A stretch of DNA of 64,000 bases from Paracentrotus lividus (lineage: Eukaryota; Echinodermata; Echinoidea; Camarodonta; Echinidae), in NCBI GenBank assembly GCA_940671915.1, contig CALNVZ010000649.1, positions 5,187,416 through 5,251,415 on the forward strand, given 5' to 3'. Shown here one piece after another: positions 35,822 to 46,712 of the stretch. Each line of letters opens with the position of its first letter. The first letter of the stretch is position 1. Position numbers and translations under genes: made by a program. Below the pieces are notes generated by a model. It was not told the DNA's origin. It saw only the letters and a list, made by a program, of their open reading frames with translations, and did no database searches.

Positions 35822-38800
35822 CTGCATAAAAAAAAAAAATTTGTTTAAATGAATAAATAAATCTTAAAAGAGAAACATATTGGTGAAGGTTTGAGAAGAG
35901 TAAGGCAATACAATTATTTTGTATGTATGGTTATCCACATTCCACTTGTACAAAAATAAATAATTCAAATTTAAACCATTAACCTAAATAACAAAATATT
36001 GCCATTTTAAACCATGATTGAATATTACTATTTGAATATGTATATAATTTGTATAACTATTGTTTTGTATTTTATAAGGAAATCAGAAAATCGATTCAAT
36101 CAAATCTTCCAGAAACAGATTTTTCTTTTACAAGTGGACAAATATAAATATATAAAGTAAGAAACAATATTCAACAAGATTCTTTTCAATTTCCTTTTTA
36201 CTTTGCCTCCAGAATTGAAGAAATCGTCAATTTTTATGATTTTTCTTACCTCGAGAGTCTTTGCGCATTCCCCAGTTCTCACATCCCATACCTTGACCTG
36301 AATATTGATAAAGACAGAGAGTAAAATCAAGATAATAATTGGTTTCAATTTGAATGAATACGGTCCACTAATATTACAACGAACAGTGATACAAGTAGAT
36401 TAAATGAGGTATTCTCCTGGTCTTCATAGACCTTATGCATTGACATTATTACCCAACCATTATAGAGGCTGAGGCCAGCTGGCGCATATCTCACAACTTT
36501 GTTTAAGCATATTCCTATATCCTCTGAGGAAGGGCGCTATGAGATTATGACATCATGTGCATAAGGTCTATTTAAAACCTTGCTATATAATATGTATATA
36601 TGTGTGCCTCCATATCTCTCTTTGGTGAGATTTTATTAAAGTGGAGTGATTTGCTTGGTCCGGAAACCCTCATTATAAGAGAAGTTGAATGTAATAACTG
36701 AAATTGAAATCAAATTAATAATTATGATTTATATATTTATTCATTTAATTTATTTTTTTTTTTACATTCATATCCAAAATAAATTCAAATCCCCATATCT
36801 TGATCTGCACTATATTAAAGGGAAGGATTAAACTGAAAACTGAAGATAATTGAATTTAATTCTAAATAAAAGGCAAAGCGAAAAGTGAAAATTTGCAAAC
36901 TGCATTTTTATTACTCACATCGAGTGCTTTAGTATTGACAAGATTCACCATAACAGGCATTCAATTTGAAAATTTTCACTTTTCACTTTTCCCCATATTT
37001 TGGAATTCTATGAATTCACGCATGACATCACCATCCATCAAGAATAGTATATCAATAAAAGATGAATGAATGAACTCTTCAGAACTTGCAGAACTTTTTT
37101 TGTAGGGTTTATACCTTGAATATCGTTATCCTGTCTTCTGAAAATTAGAAAATTAGGCTTCACAAGTTACTTACAGTTTCATCGTCACTTGCACTAGCTA
37201 CCATACTGCTATCGTTTGAGAAGGCAAGCGCACGGACCCAGCCTGAGTGCTCGGATAGGACCATTAGTAAGCGGGCGTCTCTAGAACTCCACAACCGAAC
37301 AGTCTTATCCCAAGACCCTGTAGCCTAAGAAGAAACATGGGCAAATCAAATTAAGAATTTATGTTTTCAGTTTACTGGAAATATTTATAACTGGAAACTT
37401 CACAACCAGTCTTATCCTAAGGCCCTGTAGCCTAAGATGAAACAAGGGGGAAAAATAAAAAAAATTATGTTCTCATTTTACTAGAAACATTTACATTTAA
37501 CATAAAAATCTTTAATCATATGTTAAATATTATAATAAATATTATAATAAACAAAAATTCATTGCAGGATTTCTTAAGGAGTAGTTGTATGCCTAATATA
37601 TTAGACTGCCTGCATGAAGAGAGAGGAGGGTGGGAAAGAAGAATGATGCAGACTTTGTCTTTGTCAAGTTCTAACTAAGTAAAATAATTCATCTTGAAAA
37701 CTTGGAATCTAGCTTCAGAGAATACAAATCAATAAATATAGTATGGAGACTTTTTTAGTGGTTTGACCCGATACGTTCTTACCAACATTCCTAGCTTAGA
37801 GAAGGCTACAGCATAGACGTTGCCTGTGTGCCCTGTCAGTACCCTGACCTTGTCTAGGCCTGACTCACGACACAACGCCCAGAGACGGACTGTGTGGTCC
37901 CAAGATCCTGTCGCCTGGAGTAGAGAAATTATAATAATATTAATAAAAATAGACATTCATGAAAGGAATTGTGGGACATTTTATCTAACAAATTTGCTCT
38001 CAGCCAATGAGATGAAAGGATTTCAGTAGCTTATAACAGTTGTCAGTGAAAATCAGTGAACATTTATTTCATGGAATGCTCCCTGGGTGTATAAAAACTT
38101 ACAATCGATGGTAAACTTGTCATTAATGGTAACTTCAACAGAAAGCTGGATTATGATTGGATGTTTCAGAGCAGTGTTACAACCTGGATTTTGATTGGCT
38201 CTTGCACAGTGTTAAATTGGGTTTTTACGGGAAATGCAAACGTTAAGCGAATTGGGATTTGGGAAAATCCAACAGGTGTTTTTTATGCAGCAAAAGTTTT
38301 TTGCTACATTAATACAACCAGCGGACTTTCCAAATTCACAATTCGCAAAATGTTTGTGTTCCCTGTGAAAAGCCACCTTTACCACTGATGGCAAAAGTTA
38401 TGGAACTTATTATGCAGCAGGGCTCTGAACTTCTATTTGAAAGTGCACAAGGGGAGAGAAAAGTGGAACAAATGCTGACCAAATGAGTACCATATCTATC
38501 GTATGTGCCAAGCATTATTATCTGTGAAAAGTTTTCAACTTGATTTGAAACTTGCAGTTCTCAATTCTAATGGAAGTGTGTTCCATAAGATGGATTCAGC
38601 AGCAAATGGATCTCTTAGCTATTATGCATGCAGAATTTGTTTGATAGGCCTACAGGCCCGTATTCTCAAAAGCCGCCTAACTTTAAGCAGGAAGCTGTCA
38701 TTAGCTTTCTGCATTAAGCCTAGCCTAAATCTGTGGTTTAAATATGGCCTGCTAAAAGGGAATCAATTCTGTAAAGTAGATATTCAATTCATCATAATTT

Positions 38801-41800
38801 TTTGGTAGAGAAGCTTTTTAAAATTGCTTGGGAATGATAAGTACCAAAGTTTCCCTTACAATTAAAACACGATTCCAGAATTCAGTGAAGGTGATAGGAA
38901 CATGCAACATAGAGAGATTGATTCCCTTTTAGCAAGCCATAGTTAAACCACATATCTAAGCCAAGCTTAAAGTTAGGTGGCTTTTGTGAATTCGGGCCAC
39001 ACTGGACAAGTTGCTTGACATCAGACTTCTAAAATAAAGGTTAACATCAATTGAGACTCAGACTCTCCCACTTTTGGCGAAAGGCAATTTTTGAAAAATC
39101 TCCTGCTCTCCCGGTCGAGTTTGAATTTCGCCCCCTAATTAAGCTGTATTTCTCCTTTTTTTTCTCACGCCCTACCTGCATTTTCCCACTTTTTTTCCCA
39201 TCCAACCACCTTTGTACCAAAAGTGTATCTGAATAACTGTACTTTACCTCATTTATTGTTATCAATTTACTCTGTTACTTTTACTCTGTTCGTAAGGAAT
39301 TTTAGGCTTTGTGCTGGCGATGTGGTCAACACGCACATTGAGCTGGGGTCTCCTGTTTCCTAGGGGGCTCAATTTCTATGGCTTTCCACCTGCAAAATTG
39401 ACCTTACTGCACTTACCAGCAAACGATCTTTGGCACTGAAGGCGCAGCACTGTACCAAGTTCTTATGCCCTGTCAGAATGTTCCTAGGTGTTCCAGTCTG
39501 TTTCGGGACAAGCAAAGAAATTGAAATACATGAAATGTCAGTTGGGTGTGGAACATTTCCCATATATCAAAAGAAAAAGTTACTACTTTAATATGCAGCT
39601 CTACAAGAAAATATGATAAAGTTAAAAACATTTCCTTTCTACCTTTGCAAAATGGGCCAATTTCTAAGATGTATCACATATTTCCATAGCCTATACTTCT
39701 AAGCACTACATGGGCTTTGAATTTTATAGGTTTCCTTCTCCATTCAGCCAATCTCAAAAATATTCATTTAATATCATATCAATTGAGCAGATATAAATAT
39801 AAAGGTGATGTTCAATTTCATTTATGCATTTCTGATTTCATAAAACAGGGTTCATACACTTTTTTGGAAGTTAAATTCTGTGACTTTCCATGACCTTTCA
39901 ATAAAGAATTCCATGACTTTTCCATGACCTTTCGACAACTTTTCAAAGAACTTTGCACCGAGAAGTCTGGGAACCAGAACTTGCCTAGGACACACGACGC
40001 TCTGGGATTCTCAATGCTCTCGGCTACATAAATTGAATATTGACAAATTTTGATATTCCACGACTTTCCTTGACTTTTTAATGGAAAATAGATATTCCAT
40101 GACTTTCAAGGCCTGAAACACAAGATAGCAAAATTCCATAACTTTCCAGGTTTTCCATGACCCATATGAACCCTGTAAAAAAGTCGATCAAGCACAAAGT
40201 ATCAGAAGGTGAAATCAATATGCATCAGTGAGAATTTGCGCTTGCTTTTGTAATCAAATTCACCAGTGAATATTACAAATTAGCATGTGTTAATTCAATT
40301 TCGTGACATATGGGTAGCTAAATGTACAACTGGAATATCTACAAGTCTTTGTATCATTTCATTGTGATGATTGGGAAGTAAAATTATTTATAGGGAATAT
40401 GTACTGAGGCCTTCAACCTCTTACTCTGTACACTATGACATTTTATGATAATTATTTTCTGATTCATAACTTAACTGGGACATGCATTCTTATACTAAAT
40501 CTGTAAATAACTATAAAATTATTCTCTGATTATTTTCATAACTTTATAGAAATTAATTTGTTATAAATTATAAGACCATACTATGGTTACCTAAATATAC
40601 AAACTAATTACGATTGTGAACGCACTTCAATATATATATAATGAACATAATATAATTTTCCATGAACGCCTTTATGGTAAACTACTTGTAATAAAGGTCA
40701 TTAATATTATCTCACATTAATTATACCAGTATAATGTACATGGTATCTTTCTATCAAACTTTAAAAAATATATAATGCATAGACACATCTATTGGATCAA
40801 GTTTTAATAAAAGTATAATTCAACTTTGATTTCACAATGCAATTAATGATCTGCAATGATAGTCATGACGGATATACATTTACTTTAATTATCTATTAAG
40901 CATTTAAGAGTACGGAGTATATTATCAATAATATCAATCATTTTCTAAATATGTATTTTTGAAAATGAAGTTTACCATGGTTATGTTATGTTATGATATG
41001 AAAGTTTATTGTATATGTTTTATCTATTGCTTGTATGTGTGTTTTTCTATTTTGTTATATACCATGTAAACCAAACCAATTTTCCATTAATATGTGGACA
41101 ATAAAGATGAAACTTGAAACTTAAAAACTTATTTCGAAAGAATTTAATAACAAACCACTTCCCCATAATTGTCATAAGCTATTTTATGCTAATTCAAGTT
41201 TTTTAGCGAAAAACGTATAGTTATTTCATGTTCACTCGACATCTAGTTCTAGCCCACTGTATTTATCTGATAATCACAATGGCAGCTGCTCGTGGAAATT
41301 ATAGGAGGGTGTCTAATGTGGACAGAGATTGGTTAATCCACGCGTTCGAAGACGGTGACTATTTAGAAATGGCCGATACTTTAGGCATTAATAGATCAAT
41401 CATTTCTACGTATGTAAGGACTGGGCGACGAGAAAGACTTCCTAAAGGTGGTGCACACAACATCAAATTAGACGATGACATGAGAGAGTGCCTACGCAAC
41501 CTCATTGACACCAATCCCCTTCTTACATTGTTGCACATGAAGAAGGGAATGGAGGCTGCCCTACCAGCCAAATTACGAGTTTCCACATCAACCATCGGCA
41601 GATTCCTGGACAGGATGCTGGTTACCCTCAAGCTCACCAAGGATGTCCCTGATGCTGAAACTTATCCCTCATTCTCGATCAACGACAGCAGTATGCCCAA
41701 TGGTTCATGCAGTTTGGGGTGGTGGGCCATTGCGTTTTCATAGATGAAACAGGTTATAACATTTGGACTCAAACGATCGTTTGGCCGCTCCAGCGAGACG

Positions 41801-44747
41801 AGTTGTCCACGGCCAGAGACGAGTTGTCCACGGCCAGAGGGGACGCAACCGTAATGTGACAATTGCTATTTGCAGAGAAGCATTTCAGACCGTGACGAGG
41901 GCAACCTCGAGGTGTTTCTTGCAGACACAGCTTGTGAATGCTCTAACATCTTCCCCGCCGGGGAACCCGTTTTCCTGATATATGACAACGTGAGACCTCA
42001 CGTCTGAGCCCAGTTAACTCCAAATGAATATCCCAACATTCAACTGAAGTTTCTTCCTCCATATACTCCCCGTTCTTGAATTTCACGGAAATGGCTCACT
42101 CCGCCTTCAATGTATGGAAGATTAGCTCAATCACTACAATTTGATTAGCTGGTCTGATTTGTTATTTCAAATTTATCCCCTACCTAGGGTAAAAAGATAT
42201 TTTTCTTTTATTGACCTTTTTTCAACCCTTTTGAGACACAATCGCCCTGTGTACATGTTCTCATCAATTGGTCATAATTTTGTTATGGGTGCTTAATCAC
42301 CCTGCGCCCCTCTGTAATTTTTCCCTTGCCCCTACCTCTAGGTTCCAGACAATAGCAGTGTTATCCCATGCCCCAGAGCAGAGTAGCTTTCCATCGTTGG
42401 AGAAGTCAACAGTCTCAACGCACCTTGAGTGACCTGCAGATTGGAGAAATATACAGTTTGTGTTCCAATAAAAAATTATGCATGGCTACCACATAAGTAA
42501 TATATTGTTCTTGGGGGAAAGATTATTATGTAAAGCTCATATCCTCAACTGACATTTGACACAAAAAAATCTGAAAATAATGCATGCTTAAATGAGCATT
42601 GCCAACTTTAGTCAAGGACACAAAAATAAGGCTGCGCAGGAATTCGCTATTCTTTTACCACCTGCTTATGGGGTGCCAAAGTGTCAATATCAATAATGGT
42701 ACACATGGTACATAATGCAACCTCTTTATAAAGACCACTCCAATACACATGAAAAGTCTTAAACAGACCAACAGCATTGTACAGCACCATCTCAAGGGCT
42801 CAACTACTAAAATCTGGCCCAGTTCCTAACCCATAATGCAACATTCTGAGCAGCAGAGTCTTATGATATAAGCCCAATTGAATGATAACACATTAATTCA
42901 CTACTCAATACATTCTAAGATTCTGCTAGGATCGAAAAGCTCAGGCTCTAGAGTAAAAGAGCCTGAGCTTTCGATCCTAGCAGAATCTTCGTCAGAGATA
43001 AAGTAAGCTTTCGATCCTAGCAGAATCTTCGTCAGAGACAAACTGAGCTTTCGATCCTAGCAGAATCTTCGTCAGAGACAAACTGAGCTTTCGATCCTAG
43101 CAGAATCTTCGTCAGAGACAAACTGAGCTTTCGATCCTAGCAGAATCTTCGTCAGAGACAAAGTGAGCTTTTGATCCTAGCAGAATCTTCGTCAGAGACA
43201 AACTGAGCTTTCGATCCTAGCAGAATCTTCGTCAGAGATAAAGATACATCATTTTTTCTCTGACAAAGATTCTGCTAGGTTCAAAATATCAGGCTCTTTT
43301 TGACTTAATTTCATTTTAATATTACGTAATTTTCATGTAAATTTGTAGTCCGTAATCAAAAACTATCCACATGCATCTCGAAACTTACCTGTTAATTTGT
43401 AAACAATTTCTGAATTGCGCGTCCTCCACACAATAACTGTTCTGTCATATGATGCACTGGCTATGAGAGAACTATCTGAAGAAACAGCTATGCCTTTTAT
43501 TGCACCTAGGAAGTAATAATGAAATAAATACAATACTAATAATGATGATAGGAAATCATCATTCTCTCAACAATCCATTCCGTTTGGATATACAGTGATG
43601 GCAAAATTATTAGAACACCCGAAACTACACAAAGTCTATGGGATTCTGAACGCCCGAAGTGTATTTGCCGAAGTAAGTTTAGGGATAACTTTTTGATGCC
43701 GAAAGTTTTCATGTCTTTTTACCATTGAGTCTTACGCATCTTGTGATACCAAATTTATATAGTTTTGACCATTGGATAATGCACAGTTTAAAAATTGTCG
43801 CGTTTTAAAACAAATACAATCATTTAAATGTGCTTGGTGTTCTAATCATTTTGGCCACCACTGTATGTTTTATGAGATACCAAAAACTTTTAATTGTAGC
43901 GTTTGTATACATTTCACAATTTATAACGACGACTTACGTATACATGGGCAACTCTGTGATTTAGATGAAATGTTTCTTGAGAAGGGCTTTAAACTGGGAT
44001 ACTGAGGAGGAATTTTTCCCATGTGAGAAGGGATAGCATTCCAAAGTAGAGGGACATTGCAGCAAATGAGCGATCATGGTAGAACTGAATGCAGCTGACA
44101 GAGCATTGCAGAAAATGTTCCCACCAGATCTTAGATAACGAGAATCGTAGAAAAGGCACTATGATAAACATTTTTATTCTTATTTTTATCATAAAATCTT
44201 AAAATAAAGTTGGTAGAGCTCAACACATTTTCTCTAATTCTCACAATATAAATCATAAAAAGACTATGTTGCTTCACATATATACCTTAATTTTCTCTAA
44301 TACTCCCCTTGGCACCAAAAGCTCCTGCTGGCTCTAATCTACCTCGGAGGGAGTGGGTAACGTACACTCAACCGGCTACGAAGTGGGGTTGGTAGATTCA
44401 ATGCCAACATGCACCGCTGGAAGCTTTGCGGTTCACCAGCATGCATCTGCGGTGCAGATTAGCAGACGGCTGATCACATTATCTACAGCTGCCCTGACCT
44501 CCAACCACCTGATGGGATGACTGACCTATCGATGCACAAATCAACTGGCTTACCCAACTCCGAGAAATAGCCTGACTTACAACACTACTTACTAACTCAT
44601 AAGAAAGAAGAAGAAGACATATATACCTTCATGTCCAAAGAACCTGCACACCAGGACATTCTTTGGTCGGTTCCAGACACGCACCCTGCCATCATCAGAT
44701 CCCGTCACCATCATCTCAAGATCTTGAGAGAAAGCCACGCAGTTGAT
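35618..44747 (-). CDS. WDR38: WDR38-like WD40 repeat protein (3' eight exons; first exon not found)
   Basis: Eight minus-strand exons (44747-44627, 43505-43389, 42433-42336, 39497-39417, 37914-37783, 37324-37175, 36297-36250, 35821-35618) join through GT-AG borders into 316 open residues. Six WD40 blades and part of a seventh are clear: INCVAFS...VRVWN, IKGIAVS...VIVWR, VETVDFS...AIVWN, VQCCAFS...[19 protein letters not shown]...[19 protein letters not shown]...DDETVKVWD, then [18 protein letters not shown]. Repeat order, the SVETV/CVETV and ATGSWD signatures and the length fit WDR38, a seven-bladed propeller protein of little-known function; the assignment comes from remembered family features, not a search. 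The last ~45 residues are a Lys/Glu/Asp-rich tail coded by a tandem repeat unit. The start (about 20 residues expected) lies upstream, unfound. The protein is probably an intracellular scaffold. Confidence 0.78.
36250..36297 (-). CDS. WD40 gene exon (end of blade 6)
   Basis: 48 nt, acceptor AATATTCAG, donor GTAAGA. It encodes [16 protein letters not shown]. Confidence 0.85.
36426..36571. mobile_element. inverted-repeat MITE in a WD40 gene intron
   Basis: ATAGACCTTATGCA and TGCATAAGGTCTAT are terminal inverses around about 120 bp of non-coding sequence. Confidence 0.6.
37175..37324 (-). CDS. WD40 gene exon (blades 5-6)
   Basis: 150 nt, acceptor TTCTTAG, donor GTAAGT. It encodes [12 protein letters not shown] and [20 protein letters not shown] and ends ASDDET. 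Confidence 0.87.
37400..37495. repeat. partial duplicate of an exon-intron boundary
   Basis: This copies 37290-37388: the first ~35 nt of the blade 5-6 exon, its acceptor and ~60 nt of intron, shifted by about 110 bp. On the minus strand the copied exon start carries an in-frame stop (GGG CCT TAG), so it is a dead decoy. Confidence 0.75.
37783..37914 (-). CDS. WD40 gene exon (blades 4-5)
   Basis: 132 nt, acceptor CTACTCCAG, donor GTAAGA. It encodes [12 protein letters not shown], then [19 protein letters not shown]. Confidence 0.87.
37968..38047. mobile_element. inverted partial copy of the 26147 MITE
   Basis: GACATTTTATCTAACAAATT, GCTCTCAGCCAATGAGATG and TTTCAGTAGCTTATAACAG match the reverse complement of 26200-26275. 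Confidence 0.7.
38222..38371. mobile_element. inverted-repeat MITE
   Basis: TTTTACGGGAAATGCAAACG and its imperfect inverse ending TTTGTGTTCCCTGTGAAAA enclose a second inverted pair (GCGAATTGGGATTTGG / CCAAATTCACAATTCGC). Confidence 0.7.
38655..38998. mobile_element. 344-bp palindromic MITE
   Basis: GGCCCGTATTCTCAAAAGCC pairs with GGCTTTTGTGAATTCGGGCC, and CTAACTTTAAGC with GCTTAAAGTTAG. Pairing continues inward through TGGTTTAAATATGGCCTGCT and its inverse. Confidence 0.8.
39417..39497 (-). CDS. WD40 gene exon (start of blade 4)
   Basis: 81 nt, acceptor CGAAACAG, donor GTAAGT. It encodes [20 protein letters not shown] and ends KDRLL. Confidence 0.82.
39846..40175. mobile_element. hAT-like MITE (CAGGGTTCATAC ends)
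   Basis: The ends CAGGGTTCATA and TATGAACCCTG are perfect 11-bp inverses. The interior repeats TTCCATGACTTTTCCATGAC and variants. No target duplication could be read, so the hAT label rests on end sequence only. Confidence 0.6.
40176..41278. other. WD40 gene intron sequence; possible retroposon tail
   Basis: Non-coding. The stretch at about 40976-41135, ending GGACAATAAAGATGAAACTT and GAAACTTAAAAAC, resembles a LINE 3' end. Confidence 0.35.
41279..42118 (+). pseudogene. Tc1/mariner-like (IS630-type) transposase, broken
   Basis: The ATG at 41279 opens a 154-residue N-terminal part with a helix-turn-helix look ([19 protein letters not shown]) and [16 protein letters not shown] second helix. 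A frameshift near 41670 leads into [13 protein letters not shown] and [12 protein letters not shown], where Asp (41743-41745) is the first catalytic residue. Another shift precedes [11 protein letters not shown], whose Asp (41984-41986) is the second, followed by a stop, then [10 protein letters not shown] third shift leads to [16 protein letters not shown] with the third acidic residue. A short duplication (GACGAGTTGTCCACGGCCAG twice, near 41800) adds damage. It lies antisense in a WD40 gene intron and is inactive. Confidence 0.85.
42336..42433 (-). CDS. WD40 gene exon (blade 3)
   Basis: 98 nt, acceptor AATCTGCAG, donor GTAGGG, exit at phase 0. It encodes [18 protein letters not shown] and [11 protein letters not shown]. 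Confidence 0.85.
42912..43300. repeat. 40-bp minisatellite with inverted flanks
   Basis: Seven 40-bp units (CTTTCGATCCTAGCAGAATC then TTCGTCAGAGACAAACTGAG) run from about 42965 to 43245. Inverted copies stand at both ends: GATTCTGCTAGGATCGAAAA at about 42918 and GATTCTGCTAGGTTCAAAAT at about 43269. It lies in the intron between the blade 2 and blade 3 exons. Confidence 0.9.
43389..43505 (-). CDS. WD40 gene exon (blade 2)
   Basis: 117 nt, acceptor TTCCTAG, donor GTAAGT. It encodes [20 protein letters not shown] and TVIVW. Confidence 0.85.
43591..43865. mobile_element. Tc1-like MITE with TA ends
   Basis: TACAGTGATGGCAAAATTAT, then TAGAACACC, is inverted at the right as GGTGTTCTAATCATTTTGGC, then CACCACTGTA. 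CAGTG ends next to TA are typical of Tc1 elements. 275 bp, no transposase. Confidence 0.85.
44325..44590 (+). pseudogene. LINE reverse-transcriptase C-terminal remnant
   Basis: The frame starting CTC at 44367 reads [18 protein letters not shown], then SPACICGAD, an internal stop, and [13 protein letters not shown]. These are the [11 protein letters not shown] motif and the Cys-x-Cys...His...Cys knuckle at the C-terminus of CR1/Jockey-type LINE polymerases. It ends in a GAAGAAGAAG tail. It lies in an intron of the WD40 gene, in opposite orientation. Confidence 0.8.
44627..44747 (-). CDS. WD40 gene exon (blade 1)
   Basis: 121 nt between TTTTTGCAG and GTATAT on the minus strand. It encodes INCVAFS, VTGSDDG, VRVWN and FFGHE and exits at phase 1. 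Confidence 0.85.
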
Positions 44748-44790
44748 CTGCAAAAACGATATCAAGAAAGATAAAAGACACAGCTTATAG

Positions 44791-45252
44791 TATAGGTTTT
44801 CCCGGCCAATTTCATTGTTTTGTCAATCAATTGCATATTAGAGGCATTCATTTTCGGAAAAAACGTTGATGCATCGCAATGTTGCCAGTCAAAATCGTAT
44901 TCAATCATCAAAATTAACGATTGATGTGATTGATTTCGTATTTGCGCATTCTACTTCACATAAGAAGCATATATATTCGGCAATAGCTATCCAAATTCGT
45001 CTTCATCCTGTCGACATTTCTTTCCGTATACTCAAATTTGCACTAAATTTAATGCACAAATAATGAAATTAAATGCCTCTATCCGAATTTGAACTTTGCA
45101 ACCATTACTTTGTGTGCCTAAAAATGAATTTGAGAGCACGAACACGAAAGTGTTTGACTAAAGTCAGTCTGTCGCATCAAACACACGAATTTGAATACAC
45201 ATTAAATGAAAATGGATGATAAATGTATGAAATTGGCCGGGAAAACCTATAG
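44791..45252. mobile_element. 462-bp MITE with 25-bp TIRs
   Basis: TATAGGTTTTCCCGGCCAAT, then TTCAT, at the left is perfectly inverted at the right (ATGAA, ATTGGCCGGGAAAACCTATA). The TA at each end may be the target duplication. Upstream of the first WD40 exon found. Confidence 0.85.
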
Positions 45253-45409
45253 TATCTCACTTGCCATGAGGCAGATTTGATACTATTTTCAGACTAGTTT
45301 GAGACGGTTTTGAAACTTGTCGTGGAGAAGTCTCAGAGACGTTTGAATATCATTTATTATATATTTGGTGTTTTTTCTTGCAGATATTCTATAACATTTA
45401 CTCTGTGAT

Positions 45410-45918
45410 TACAGTGCGTCCCAGAATAAAGTAAACCCAACTTTGAGAGCCTCGTATTAAAATTTTGTAGCTATTGTGACCTTGAAATTTATTTCATAAT
45501 AAAGAGTAACTCATATTCTATTCAATAATACTAAATTCATACTTGTGATTTGACTGATGACTGAGCACTTGGGATTTTAAAAACAAGCGTAAAAGTTCCC
45601 CTGTTCCAGAGTTTGAGAAAAAGCAGCCCCTGCATTTCAATAGATCAAGTAATCCTTTGTGCCTTATGAATGGACTCAGGAGGGCTGACCTCAAACAATG
45701 AATGAATAATCAGATAGCCAGGGTTGCTTCTGAAATAACTTGGTACAATTTATTTTTGAGCAATTGTTTTTAAAACTTGAGTGCTCAGCCATTTTGGTAT
45801 CACTGGATAGAATATGAGTTGCTCTTTGTCATGATATAAAAATTAATGACATATAAGTTATACAATTTTGATATGGGGCTATCAAATTTGGGTTTACTTT
45901 TATCTAGGACGCACTGTA
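45410..45918. mobile_element. mariner-like MITE, TACAGTGCGTCC ends
   Basis: TACAGTGCGTCCCAGAATAA and the inverse ending TAGGACGCACTGTA, with AGTAAACCCAA / TTGGGTTTACT just inside. TA-flanked, 509 bp, no open frame. A one-armed copy lies at 55496-55700. Confidence 0.8.
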
Positions 45919-46035
45919 TCTATAGAGAATGAAAATTTATCATACTTTATCTATATATTTGTTTTAAGCTGTAGACCTACATGTATACAAGTAATTCTTT
46001 CAATTATGTAGGCTTTTCTTCATATTACAAACAAA

Positions 46036-46645
46036 AACGAGACCTGTATTATATGGGCCTGATTCACTTCTGTGATGCTAACATTGGGTTATGAAGATAC
46101 TTTCAGAGTATTTTGTCAAATAAAAGGTATTGATATCATTGAATTATTCAAATATTGACCCATTTTTGCTCTGACTTTTCAGTGCCGGATTCAGAGCGAG
46201 ACGCAAAAGGTGTTCCCACCCCCACCACTTTTTTGAAAACCACTCTTTTGACTTCACATCTAGTCAAATATTATGGGCAAACAAAAAGTATTGACATTGT
46301 TGAATTATTGCAATATCTATCCACTTTGTTCTGACTTTTTCCTGTGGTGGGATTCAGAAGGTGACGCAACAGGTGTGCCCCCCTACGCCCTGCACCCCCC
46401 CCCCCCCCCCCCCCCCATTTGGAAAAACCTAGATCCATCAGTGTTTTCAGTGACTTTTTGCATGAGTGATTTTACCTTGGCCTCTGTGAATAGATTATAA
46501 GATATACTTTCAGACAAAAACAGTTTGGGATTTTTGTATGGTCGTCTAGCACGCATTTATTAATTACTGCAAATTTTCTAAAAAACAAATGTTTTTGAAT
46601 ACACAATTTCGAAACGCTTTGAATTGCTATTGTACTTCAACCACC
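46036..46645 (+). promoter_or_regulatory. 5' flank of P1, duplicated family promoter block
   Basis: Words shared with the flanks of P2-P4: ATATGGGCCTGATTCA, CAAATAAAAGGTATTGA, GCATTTATTAATTACTG and AACCACCATG context. P1 alone carries a ~161-bp tandem duplication of the middle part (starting 46117 and 46278). GATTATAAGATA (about 46493) is in the place of the CATAAATAG seen before P2. Confidence 0.5.
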
Positions 46646-46712
46646 ATGAAGAATCTCTTTATAATTGTCATAATTTCTATCTTTTTGACGGCTGGATTTC
46701 TGGATAAAGCAG
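46646..46712 (+). CDS. P1 exon 1 (signal peptide)
   Basis: 67 nt, donor GCAG|GTAAGC, phase 1. Same length and phase as exon 1 of P0, P2, P3 and P4. Confidence 0.8.

Noticed and set aside
42912..43300. Regular 40-bp direct repeats taken as a CRISPR array
   Set aside because: Repeats abut without unique spacers and lie in a eukaryotic intron; it is a minisatellite.
43772..44005. 77-residue Cys/His-containing frame, possible zinc finger
   Set aside because: Overlaps the right end of the Tc1-like MITE at 43591-43865, and the Cys/His spacing fits no finger that I know.
45256..45290. Minus-strand ATGGCAA|GTGAGA as a first WD40 exon
   Set aside because: Its phase does not match the start of the exon at 44747.
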